This document shows positions 17,255 to 26,300 of a stretch of 64,000 nt of DNA, one piece after another. The notes under the pieces were generated by a model, which was not told the DNA's origin, made no database searches, and was given only the letters and a program-made list of their open reading frames with translations. Position 1 is the stretch's first letter; every line of letters begins with the position of its first letter. This DNA is from Ahrensia sp. (GTDB lineage Bacteria > Pseudomonadota > Alphaproteobacteria > Rhizobiales > Rhizobiaceae), in assembly GCA_002706335.1 (NCBI GenBank), contig PAKZ01000027.1, forward strand, positions 62,001 through 126,000, written 5' to 3'. The translations under genes and the position numbers were made by a program.

Positions 17255-18493
17255 TTACTCGTAGTTTTTTTGTCCGGCTCCGCCGGCTTTAAAATCGTCA
17301 TCCACCCAGGCGCCGCGATGCCTTACGGCAAGTCCTTTTGCGCCCGAGACTGTGCATGCGCCCGTCTGTACGAGCGCGATCCGGAACTCCTCCATTAAGG
17401 TCGCGCAGACATGCCGGGCGCCGTCCGCGCCGAGAGCTGCAAGCCCCAGCATGAAAGCGCGCCCCACCATGACGCCATCGGCGCCGCAGGCCAGCGCCTT
17501 CACCATGTCCAATCCGGACATGATCCCACTATCGAATAAAATCGTTGATTTCTTGCCAACCGCCGCCCTGATCGCCGGCAGGACATCGATGGTCGCCGGC
17601 GATGGGTCGAACTGCCGGCCGCCGTGATTGGATACGATTACACCGTCCAAACCGAGGGACACTGCTTTTTCAGCATCGGCCGGATGCAGGATTCCCTTGA
17701 CCGTCATCGCGCCCGGCCATGCGTCGCGAAATCGCGCCACCATCTCCCACGTCGCGCCGCCTCCCGGCCGTCCCTTGCTGACGAACGCGTCGATCTCCGC
17801 CTTGCTCGCTCCTTCACGGCAATAGGGCGCAAAATTCGCAAAGCGCGGCAGACCGTTGCGCGCCAAACCCGCCAGCCAGGCGGGCCGAAGCAGCGTGCCA
17901 AGCGCCATTTTCGGCGAAACCCGGAGCGGAACGCTCAGACCGTTGCGCATGTCGCGCACCCGTCGGCCCGCACCCGGGATATCCAGCGTCACCGTCAGCA
18001 TCCGGGCATCGGCATCGCGCGCGCGGCGGATCAGGTCGAAGCTGACCGCATGATCGTTGCCGGCAAACGTGTAGAGCTGGAACCAGAAATTCTCGCCTGC
18101 GATCGCTGCGGCATTCTCGATTGAACCGGCCGACATCGAACTCATCATATAGCCGATACCGGCCTCTCGCGCCGCTTCCGCCAAATGGCTGGACGCGTTC
18201 GGCCATATCGCCCCGTCCATGCCGATCGGGCCGATCGCCATCGGCGCATTGAATGTCTGGCCAAACAGGGAAGCCGACATACTCGCCGACGAGATATCGA
18301 CACCGTAACGCGGCACGATCTCGATCCCGCGCAGCGCCTCGATATTGCGCCGCCGCGACAGTTCCTCGCCGGTACCGCCCTGCAGATAGTCATACACATA
18401 ATAGGGAAGCCGGCGGCGCGCAGCCTCCTCCAAATCGCCCAGAACCGGATAGCGCAATCGCGATTTTGCGAGACGGATGTCGCGCGCATTCAT
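17255..18493 (-). CDS. FMN-dependent L-2-hydroxyacid dehydrogenase (LldD/mandelate dehydrogenase-like)
   Basis: A 412-residue TIM-barrel flavoprotein. Features: YYVYDYLQGGTGEE near residue 30, PMAIGPIGMDG, the FMN/substrate segment FQLYTF, MTVKGILHPADAEKA with the FMN lysine, the catalytic VSNHGGRQFDPSPAT, and DSGIMSGLDMVKALACGADGVMVGR. It oxidises an L-2-hydroxy acid (lactate, glycolate, mandelate or similar) to the 2-oxo acid. The ATG at 18493 is chosen over a longer frame from 18619 because GGGAGGGAAAAGGC precedes it. First gene of the operon with the TPP enzyme and FAD oxidase, divergent from the TRAP operon. Confidence 0.93.
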   Translation of the reverse strand: MNARDIRLAKSRLRYPVLGDLEEAARRRLPYYVYDYLQGGTGEELSRRRNIEALRGIEIVPRYGVDISSASMSASLFGQTFNAPMAIGPIGMDGAIWPNASSHLAEAAREAGIGYMMSSMSAGSIENAAAIAGENFWFQLYTFAGNDHAVSFDLIRRARDADARMLTVTLDIPGAGRRVRDMRNGLSVPLRVSPKMALGTLLRPAWLAGLARNGLPRFANFAPYCREGASKAEIDAFVSKGRPGGGATWEMVARFRDAWPGAMTVKGILHPADAEKAVSLGLDGVIVSNHGGRQFDPSPATIDVLPAIRAAVGKKSTILFDSGIMSGLDMVKALACGADGVMVGRAFMLGLAALGADGARHVCATLMEEFRIALVQTGACTVSGAKGLAVRHRGAWVDDDFKAGGAGQKNYE

Positions 18494-18551
18494 GCCTTTT
18501 CCCTCCCATGGGACGGGCGTTTCCGCCCTCTTCGTCCCAGTCCGCCTCATC

Positions 18552-18564
18552 CATACGATGTATG
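18552..18564. promoter_or_regulatory. Short palindrome upstream of the FMN dehydrogenase operon
   Basis: CATAC-GAT-GTATG is a perfect 5-bp inverted repeat about 59 nt upstream of the FMN dehydrogenase start. A second inverted pair in the same 277-nt divergent spacer is TATCACC (18667-18673) and GGTGATA (18695-18701), nearer the TRAP side. Either could be a GntR-type or other operator; no cognate regulator is obvious nearby. Confidence 0.3.
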
Positions 18565-18770
18565 CATGTGCGCGTCCAATCAGTTTCCCGCCGCCTTCGG
18601 CAGCGCACACGCCAGACACAGCGAAAAAACCGCTGCCCGGTCATCACGTCGCACTGAATAGCCCAATATCACCTTGCCGTCGCCATCGTTCTGTGGTGAT
18701 ACTTAACATGAGTTGTATTTGGAAGCGACCTGGGAGGATACCGGTCGCCAGACAATTCGAGGGAGGAATT

Positions 18771-19793
18771 ATGTATACAAAGACACTGACTGCACTGGCG
18801 CTCACCTTGGGCCTGGCGACAACGGCTTCGGCTGCCGAAGTCAACCTGAGCCTTGCACACTGGGTTCCGGGCACGCACCCGCTCCAGACACTCGGCATGG
18901 AGCCCTGGATCAAGTCGATCAACGAGGCGTCGAACGGCCGAATCGATGTGACGATCTACCCGTCTTCGCAGCTCGGCGCTGCGGCGGACCACTACGACAT
19001 GGCTCGTGATGGCATTTCGGACATCAGCTTCATCAATCCGGGCTACCAGCCCGGCCGCTTTCCGATCATGTCCGCTGCCGAACTGCCGTTCAACTTCGCC
19101 AACGCCAAGGGCGGCGTGCGCGCTCTGACCGAATGGTATAATCAGTATGCGGAAGACGAGATGAGCGACGTCTTCTTCTGCATGGCGATCTCTCATGATC
19201 CGGGCACGATGCATGGCAAGGAGAAAATCCTTGTTCCCGAAGACATCAAGGGCAAGACCGTTCGCCCGGCCAACGCCACCGAAGCCCGCTTCGTGAACCT
19301 GCTTGGCGGCGCGTCCGTTCAGGTCCCCGCCCCCGCCATGCGCGAGGCGCTGGCCAAGGGCACCGCCGACATCACCCAGTCGCCATGGGAATCACTCTAC
19401 ATCTTCGGCGCGGACTCTCTGGTCAAGCATCACCTCGACATGCCTTTCTACGCCTCGATCAACGTCTTCGTGATCAACAAGGGCGTTCTGGAAAATATGG
19501 AGGAGCAGGACCGGCAGGGGATCGTAAACCACTGCACGCCGGAATGGGCAGAAAAGATGTCCGCCGGCTGGGCCGATGTCGAAGCCGCCGGCCGCGACAA
19601 GATCGCCGCCGATCCGTAACATACTCTCTACACGCCAAACGCGGAACAGGTCCAAATGTGGCAGGAAGCCGCCGCGCCTCTGACGGATGAATGGAAGAAG
19701 ACCATTTCCGACATGGGCATGGATCCCGATCCGATGTTGAATGGCCTGATCGACGCGCTGAAGAAATACGACTCCTATTACGGAGACCAATAG
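18771..19793 (+). pseudogene. TRAP transporter substrate-binding protein (DctP-like) with in-frame stop
   Basis: The frame starts at ATG 18771 after GGGAGGAATT with a Sec signal ending in ATTASA, then AEVNLSLAHWVPGTHPLQ. It meets a TAA at 19617-19619 (codon 283). After that stop the same frame continues with HTLYTPNAEQVQMWQEAAAP and ends KKYDSYYGDQ then TAG at 19793. Counting the stop codon, both this gene and the intact paralogue at 19925 are 340 codons and align without gaps; the TAA stands opposite a glycine in ...DLGGHTL. The simplest reading is a recent nonsense mutation; a sequencing error or a functional shorter protein is also possible. Confidence 0.85.
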
Positions 19794-19924
19794 TCGGCGC
19801 TCATTGTCGGTCGCGAGCGGAAACTCCCGGTCGCGGCCGACCGATACCCCCGCCGTAACGAAATAGCGGCGGAACAAGAGGAAATCGTCCCGCAAGAACG
19901 GACGACACACAGGAGGAACACAGC

Positions 19925-20947
19925 ATGAAACGCATATTGCTTGCTGCCTTGGCGAGTACAGCTCTGATGGCCGGATCCGCTCAGGCGGCGGAGGTGGAAC
20001 TCGCGCTGTCCCATTGGGTACCGGCCACCCACCCGCTGCAGCCGCTCGGAATGGAGCCCTGGGCAAAGTCGATCGAGGAAGATTCCAACGGTCGGATCAA
20101 GATCACCATATACCCGTCGCAACAGCTTGGCGCTGCGCCGGACCACTATGACATGGCGCGCGACGGTATCGTCGACATCGCCTTCATCAACCCGGGCTAT
20201 CAGGCCGGCCGCTTCCCGATCATCTCCGCTGCGGAACTGCCCTTCCAGGCATCCAATGCGAAGGGCGGTTCGCGCGCTGTCGCCGAATGGTACGCCAAAT
20301 ATGCCGAGAAGGAGATGGGCGACACCTACGTCTGCATGGTCCATTTCCATGATCCGGGCACGATCCACTCCAAGGAAGGACCGCTTGCGGTTCCGGCCGA
20401 TCTGGAGGGCAAGAACATCCGTCCGCCAAACGGCACGATGGCGCAGATGTTTGCATCTCTGGGCGCAGCCAACGTACAGGTCCCCGCCCCCGAGATGCGT
20501 GACGCGCTCGAAAAGGGCACGGCCGACATGACCGGTTCGCCCTGGGGCTCGCTGTTCACCTTCGGTATCGAGGACACGGTGAAGTATCACCTGGATACGC
20601 CGCTTTACGTTACGGTTTTCGCCTTCGTCATGAACAAGGCCAAGATCGACAGCCTTGAGCCGCAGGATCGCGAAGTCATCGACAATCACTGCACACCGGA
20701 ATGGTCGGAAAAGATGGCCTCCGGTTGGGCCGACGGGGAAGCGGCAGGTCGCCAGAAGATCATCGATCTTGGCGGTCACACGCTCCACAAGCCGAACGAC
20801 GAAGAGATGAAACTCTGGCGCGACGCGGCTGCCCCGATGACCGAGAAGTGGAAAGAGGCTGCTGCCAAGACCGGCATCGACACGGATGCCGCGCTGGCCG
20901 ACCTGCGTGACACGCTGAAGAAATACGACTCGCTTCTCGGCCAGTAA
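19925..20947 (+). CDS. TRAP transporter substrate-binding protein (DctP-like)
   Basis: A 340-residue periplasmic receptor with a signal peptide ending in AGSAQA, followed by AEVELALSHWVPATHPLQPLG. It contains the TRAP receptor features YPSQQLGAAPDHYDMARDGIVDI and a conserved VPAPEMRDALEKGTADM stretch with the ligand-clamping region. It captures a carboxylate and delivers it to DctQM downstream. It closely resembles the interrupted copy 131 nt upstream, so the pair arose by tandem duplication. CAGGAGGAACACAGC is its ribosome site. Confidence 0.95.
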   Translation: MKRILLAALASTALMAGSAQAAEVELALSHWVPATHPLQPLGMEPWAKSIEEDSNGRIKITIYPSQQLGAAPDHYDMARDGIVDIAFINPGYQAGRFPIISAAELPFQASNAKGGSRAVAEWYAKYAEKEMGDTYVCMVHFHDPGTIHSKEGPLAVPADLEGKNIRPPNGTMAQMFASLGAANVQVPAPEMRDALEKGTADMTGSPWGSLFTFGIEDTVKYHLDTPLYVTVFAFVMNKAKIDSLEPQDREVIDNHCTPEWSEKMASGWADGEAAGRQKIIDLGGHTLHKPNDEEMKLWRDAAAPMTEKWKEAAAKTGIDTDAALADLRDTLKKYDSLLGQ

Positions 20948-21027
20948 GCCGAAATTTCTGACACCGAACCGGGGCAGGCAGCATCGCTGCCTGCCCCTCA
21001 CCTGTACCGGACCTTCGAGAGTTTCGG

Positions 21028-21555
21028 ATGATCCTTTTCCTTGAACGTTTCTGCAAAGTGGTGGAGGCCGTTGCCGGCCTCCTGTTGCTTGCATGCACCA
21101 TCCTCATCGTCGCATCGGCCCCCGGACGCTACCTGTTTACCTGGCCGATCCCCGACGCATTCGACATATCCCGCCTGCTGATCGGCGCCTGCATCATGTG
21201 GGGTTTCGCCTCGGTCGGTTATCGCGGCGGCCATATCAAGGTCGACCTCTTCGCGGAATTGATGTCACCGCGGGTCCGGCGGATCGTCGACGTCTTTGCG
21301 TGGGCGATGCTGCTGTTCTTCGTCACCCTGCTGACATGGAAGATGTTCGAACGCGTCGAAAGCGCAATGCGCAGCAATGAAGCAACCTTCGACCTGCGCA
21401 TTTCCGTCTGGCCGCTCATGGCCCTGATCTGGGCCGGGACCGCGGTGACGATCATCACCGTTCTGGTCCGGCTTTATCTCGTCGCCACCGGACGCGGCGA
21501 ACTGGAACACAGTGAATCAAGCGAATTCGGAGACGAGCCCAATGGCGACCGGTGA
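21028..21555 (+). CDS. TRAP transporter small permease (DctQ-like)
   Basis: A 175-residue protein with four hydrophobic segments (around residues 10-30, 45-65, 88-110 and 130-150) and the family's GFASVGYRGGHIKVDLF segment. It partners DctM at 21542, whose start it overlaps by 14 nt, and DctP upstream. An 80-nt spacer separates it from dctP. Confidence 0.92.
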   Translation: MILFLERFCKVVEAVAGLLLLACTILIVASAPGRYLFTWPIPDAFDISRLLIGACIMWGFASVGYRGGHIKVDLFAELMSPRVRRIVDVFAWAMLLFFVTLLTWKMFERVESAMRSNEATFDLRISVWPLMALIWAGTAVTIITVLVRLYLVATGRGELEHSESSEFGDEPNGDR

Positions 21556-22837
21556 CTGGATTGCCCTTGCGGGCTTTATTGCACTCTTTGCAATGATTGC
21601 CCTGCGCGTGCCGATCGGCGTCGCGATGGGTCTGGTCGGCGTCTTCGGTTTCGCCTCAATCCGCGGAATCAACCCGGCGCTGAACCTTCTTGCGACCTCG
21701 CCGATCCGCGTCATCGCGGATTTCAACCTCAGCCTGGTGCCATTCTTCATCCTGATGGGTATCTTCGCGACCAATTCCGGCATGTCGCGCGAGCTCTTCA
21801 GAGCAGGCAACGCCTGGCTGGGATCGTTCCGGGGCGGCCTCGCGCTGTCGACCATCGCCGCCTGCGCGGGCTTTGCCGCCATTTGCGGGTCGACCGTCGC
21901 CACCGCCGCGACGATGACCAAGATCGCCCTGCCCGAAATGCGCCGCTTCGGCTATCGTGACGAAACCGCTTCCGGCGTCATCGCCGCGGGCGGCACGCTC
22001 GGCATCCTGATCCCGCCATCGGTGGTGCTGGTCGTCTATGGCTACATAACCGAAACCGATGTCGGCAAACTGTTCATCGCCGGCATTCTGCCGGGCATTC
22101 TCGCCATGGCGATGTATATGGCAACGGTCCTGATCGGCCACCGAAAGGGCCTGCCCGAGGGTCGTCCTTTCAGCGGGCGCGAGGCGATCGCCTCCCTGTC
22201 GGGCATCTGGGCCGTCATCCTGCTCTTCGTCGCCATCATCGGCGCGATCTATTCGGGCGTTGCCACGCCGACGGAAGCCGCCGCAGTCGGCGCCTTCCTC
22301 ACAATGGTCATCGGCATCGTCCGCGGCCGGCTGAATGTTCGCTCGATCATCGACAGCCTGACGGAAGCCCTGCGCACCTCCGTCGCGGTCTACACGATCC
22401 TGATCGGCGCCGTGCTGTTTGGATATTTCCTCGCGATCACCCAATCGCCGCAAAAGCTGACAGCCATGCTGATCGGTTTCGATCTGGGGCCCTATGGAAC
22501 GCTGACCCTGATCCTCGGGCTATTCGTCGTGGCGGGCTGCATCCTCGACTCCATGGCGATGATCATCCTTCTGGTGCCGATTGTCTTCCCGGTCATCGTC
22601 CAGCTCGGCTTCGACCCGGTCTGGTTCGGCATCATCATCGTCATGACAGCGGAATTGGGCCTGATCACGCCTCCGGTCGGCATCAACGTCTTCGTCATCA
22701 ACACGATCGCCAAGGACGTGAAGCTGACGACGATCTTCAAGGGGGTCGTTCCCTTCATCGTGTCGGACATTTTCAGGCTGGCCCTACTTGTCATGTTCCC
22801 GGGCATCGTGCTGCTCTTGCCCATGACGATGAATTAG
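21542..22837 (+). CDS. TRAP transporter large permease (DctM-like)
   Basis: A 431-residue inner-membrane transporter with about 12 hydrophobic helices. Signatures: GSTVATAATMTKIALPEMRRFGY, GGTLGILIPPSVVLVVYG, SGVATPTEAAAVGAF and ELGLITPPVGINVFVI. ATG 21542 (after TCGGAGACGAGCCC) is preferred; a GTG 30 nt upstream is possible. It moves the receptor-bound organic acid inward with Na+. Paralogue of the truncated DctM at the window start. The likely cargo is the acid metabolised by the neighbouring hydroxyacid and TPP enzymes. Confidence 0.95.
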   Translation: MATGDWIALAGFIALFAMIALRVPIGVAMGLVGVFGFASIRGINPALNLLATSPIRVIADFNLSLVPFFILMGIFATNSGMSRELFRAGNAWLGSFRGGLALSTIAACAGFAAICGSTVATAATMTKIALPEMRRFGYRDETASGVIAAGGTLGILIPPSVVLVVYGYITETDVGKLFIAGILPGILAMAMYMATVLIGHRKGLPEGRPFSGREAIASLSGIWAVILLFVAIIGAIYSGVATPTEAAAVGAFLTMVIGIVRGRLNVRSIIDSLTEALRTSVAVYTILIGAVLFGYFLAITQSPQKLTAMLIGFDLGPYGTLTLILGLFVVAGCILDSMAMIILLVPIVFPVIVQLGFDPVWFGIIIVMTAELGLITPPVGINVFVINTIAKDVKLTTIFKGVVPFIVSDIFRLALLVMFPGIVLLLPMTMN

Positions 22838-22847
22838 GAGGCGACAG

Positions 22848-23306
22848 ATGAAAGCACCCGAACTCCGCCCGCTTTGCGTGATCACCGCCGAACTGGCGGC
22901 GCCGATGGAAAAGGGCTCCGCGCCGGGCGGCACGGCGCGGATCATTCCGATCATAGGCGGCAAAGTCGAGGGCGAGCGGCTGAGCGGCAAAGTCCTCAAC
23001 CTCGGAGCCGACTGGCAGACGGTTTTCGACGACGGCTATGCCGAACTCGACACCCGCTATGCGATCGAGACCCATGACGGCGCGCTGATCGATATCCGCA
23101 ATTTCGGCTTCAGGCATGGTCCCAGCGACGTGCTCTCCAGGTTGGCGGCCGGCGAAGATGTCGATCCGTCGCTCTACTACATGCGCACCCAGCCGCGTCT
23201 GCAAACCGGCGATCCGCGCTATGCATGGCTCAACCGAACGGTCTTCGTCGGCACCGGCGAGCGTCACGCCAGCGCGGTTCGGATCGGCCTGTTCGAGGGT
23301 CTCTGA
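22848..23306 (+). CDS. DUF3237 family protein
   Basis: A 152-residue small protein whose layout (LRPLCVITAELAAPMEKG, IPIIGGKVEGERLSGKVL, GADWQTV, YAIETHDGALIDIRN, and the end WLNRTVFVGTGER) matches the DUF3237 family. No signal peptide or membrane segment is seen. It follows dctM by 10 nt and is the last gene before a terminator, so it belongs to the TRAP operon. Members occur near aromatic and hydroxyacid catabolic genes; the biochemical role is not known to me. Confidence 0.88.
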   Translation: MKAPELRPLCVITAELAAPMEKGSAPGGTARIIPIIGGKVEGERLSGKVLNLGADWQTVFDDGYAELDTRYAIETHDGALIDIRNFGFRHGPSDVLSRLAAGEDVDPSLYYMRTQPRLQTGDPRYAWLNRTVFVGTGERHASAVRIGLFEGL

Positions 23307-23330
23307 ACGCCCGATCGCGCAAATGAAAAA

Positions 23331-23358
23331 GGCCGCCGGAGCGATCCGGCGGCCTTTT
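23331..23358. terminator. Bidirectional rho-independent terminator
   Basis: A perfect 10-bp stem GGCCGCCGGA, loop GCGA, TCCGGCGGCC, flanked by AAAAA on the left and TTTT on the right. It lies between the convergent DUF3237 and fusion-gene stops and can serve both strands. The GCGA loop is the same as in the terminator at 2487. Confidence 0.88.
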
Positions 23359-23377
23359 CGCATCTGAAGGCTGTTCG

Positions 23378-26300
23378 TCAGCCGAAATGGATCGTCTTGG
23401 TCTCGATGTAGTTGTCGAGGCCCTCCGGTCCGCCCTCGCGGCCCATCCCTGACTGCTTGAACCCGCCAAAGGGATGCTTCGGATCGACAATCATGCCGTT
23501 GACCGTGACGCTGCCAGTGCGCATGCGCCGCGCCATCGCGTAGCCGCGCTCCGGATTGGAGGTGAACACCGCGCCCGACAGTCCGTAATCGGAGTCGTTT
23601 GCCTTGCGGGCAGCGTCTTCCTCGTCGGTGTAGGAGATGATCGAGACAACCGGGCCGAAGATCTCTTCCTGCGCGATCTTCATCGACGGATCGACATCGA
23701 CGAAGACGGTCGGCTCGATGTAGTAGCCGGTGTTCAGGCCGGCGGGACGACCTCCTCCACAGGCAATCGTGGCGCCCTCCTCGCGGCCGGCGGCGATATA
23801 GCCCTGCACGCGTTCGAGCTGGCGCTGCATGGTCAGCGGGCCCATCTGCGTTTCCGGATCGAACGGATCGCCCACCTTGATGTTCTTCACCGCACCGACA
23901 TACATGTCGACGAATTCCTGCTTGCGAGATTCCGGCACCAGGATGCGGGTTAGCGAGAAACAGACCTGCCCGGTGATCGGCATCGAGTAGATCATCAACG
24001 GCATCATCGCCGCGCCGAAATCGGCGTCGTCGAGCAGCACCGCCGCCGACTTGCCGCCCAGTTCGAGGCTGACGCGCGCCAGACGGTCCGAACAGGCCGC
24101 CGCGATCTTCTTGCCGGCCATGGTGGATCCGGTGAAGGCGACCTTGTCGATATCCTTGTGGCGGACGAGGTAATCGCCGCTTTCGCGACCGGCCGGCACG
24201 AGGTTGAAGACGCCCTTCGGCAGGCCCGCCTTCTGGATGCATTCGGCCAGGATATAGGCTTCGAGCGGCGTTTCGGGGGATGGCTTGGCGACCATGGTGC
24301 AGCCGGCCGCCAGCGCCGCGGAAACCTTGTAGGCCAGCAACACGAGCGGCGCGTTCCACGGCGTGATCGCCGCACAGACGCCGACCGGCTCCTTGACGAC
24401 TTTCACCTTGCCGCCATCGTCACGCGACCGGTCGTCGACGAAGGGATAGGTCTCGATCAGGTCGGCATAATAGTTGAAGAGCGTCGGGTTCTGGCCGACC
24501 AGCTTCTTGGTCAACATGATCGGCGCCCCTACCTGCAACGTCCAGGAATGGGCAATGTCATCGAGCCGCTCGGTCAGCAGATCCGCCACCTTGCGCAGGT
24601 AGCCGGCGCGTTCCGCCGGCGACATGCGCGGCCACGGGCCGTTGTCGAAAGCTTCGCGTGCCGCTGCGATGGCGCGATCCATGTCTTCCGTCGACGCTTC
24701 CGGATAACGCATCACCAGTTCTTCAGTGACGGGCGAGATGACATCGAGCGTCTTGTTCGACAGCGGCGTGACCCATTCGCCATTGATGAAGAACTTGTCG
24801 GGTGCGCCTGGCGTGACCTCGTTGTTCAGTGATACATTCACGTTCATTGCGGATTCCTCCTCCGAGAGAATGATTTCGAGCAGTCGCGGCCCTTTGCGCC
24901 GCAACATGTCTTCAATGCATGACGACAGTTTGGCGCCGTCGTCGCAACGCACGGCCGGACAGCCCTGCGCCTGCGCTATTTCCACGAAATCGATATGGCC
25001 GATATCGACGCCGTCGATGCGGCTGTCCCGATCCGCCATGCCTTTCAGCGCGCCGTAGCCGCCATTGTTGAACACGACCACGAAAAGATCGGCGTCATAT
25101 TCGGCCGCAGACCAGAGCGACTGGATGGCATACATGCTGGACCCGTCACCGACGATGCAGATGACCGGCTGATCCGGCCGGGTCAGCGCCGCACCCACCG
25201 ACGCCGGAAGGCCGTAACCGAGACCGCCGCTGGCCGTCGCGAAAAACCCGCGCGGCCGTTCGATCGGGAAATGGTCATGCAACGCCCCCCGCCCGGTCGG
25301 CGCTTCCTCGACGATGATGCTGTCGGGCGAGCGCAAATCGGCCAGTGTCTGATAGGCGAGTTTCGGCGTGATCGCCCGCGTGACCGGCACCCGCGCGATC
25401 TTGCGCGCCGGCTGGCTCGCCCCGTTGTCGCGCGCTCGAACGCGCCAGTGCAGGCCCTCGGCTGCAGCCTTGATGTCCGCGCGGACGGCGGAACCCGAGA
25501 CGGCTCCCGCGATCTGGCTCGGGTCGTCGGTGATCAGGCAGAGCTCTGCACCCTCCGGGATATGATCGCCGGTCCCGGGGAAGTGGTAGGTAAAGGCCGG
25601 ACCGCCGAGAACGAGGATGTAGTCAGAACCCTCCAGGCTCTGGCGCAATCCCGGCTGTTTGGCCGGTAGGAAACCGGCAAACAGCGGATGCCGTTCCGGA
25701 AAACTGCAGCGCGAAGAAAGCGGGGTGGCCCAGACTTTCGCACGCAACTTCTCGGCCAGCCGGACGGTCTCATCCCATGCACCGTCGATATCGACACCGG
25801 GGCCGACGACAATGACCGGCTCGCGCGCCGCATCCAGTTTCGCAGCGACGTCGTCCAGCGCCTGTGCGTCGCATCCAAGCGCCGTCGCGACCTTGCGGCG
25901 CGGCACCTCGATGGCCGGCTTGTCCCAATCGCTGAGCGGTACCGACACGACCACCGGCCCGCGCGGAGCCTGCATCGCCATGTGGTAGGCGCGAGCGATC
26001 GCCGCCGGCACATCCTCGGCGCGCGCGGGCTCGATCGCGAATTTGACATAGGGCTTGGGAAACTCGACCGGGCTTTCGTTGAACAGGAACGGATCATGCG
26101 GCAGCAGATCCCGCGTCTGCTGGCCGGTCGTGACGATCAGCGGCGCGCGATTGCGGAAGGCCGTGTAGAGATTGCCCATGGCATGGCCGAGCCCGGCCGC
26201 CGAATGAAGATTGACGAAGGCGGCTTTCCCGGAAACCTGCGCATAGGCGTCGGCCATGGCCACCACGACGGATTCCTGCAGGCCGAGCACATAGGAGAAA

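Noticed and set aside
15404-17398. Long plus-strand open frame opposite the TPP enzyme and FAD oxidase
   Set aside because: Antisense shadow; the minus strand encodes recognisable flavin and TPP domains with tight gene overlaps.
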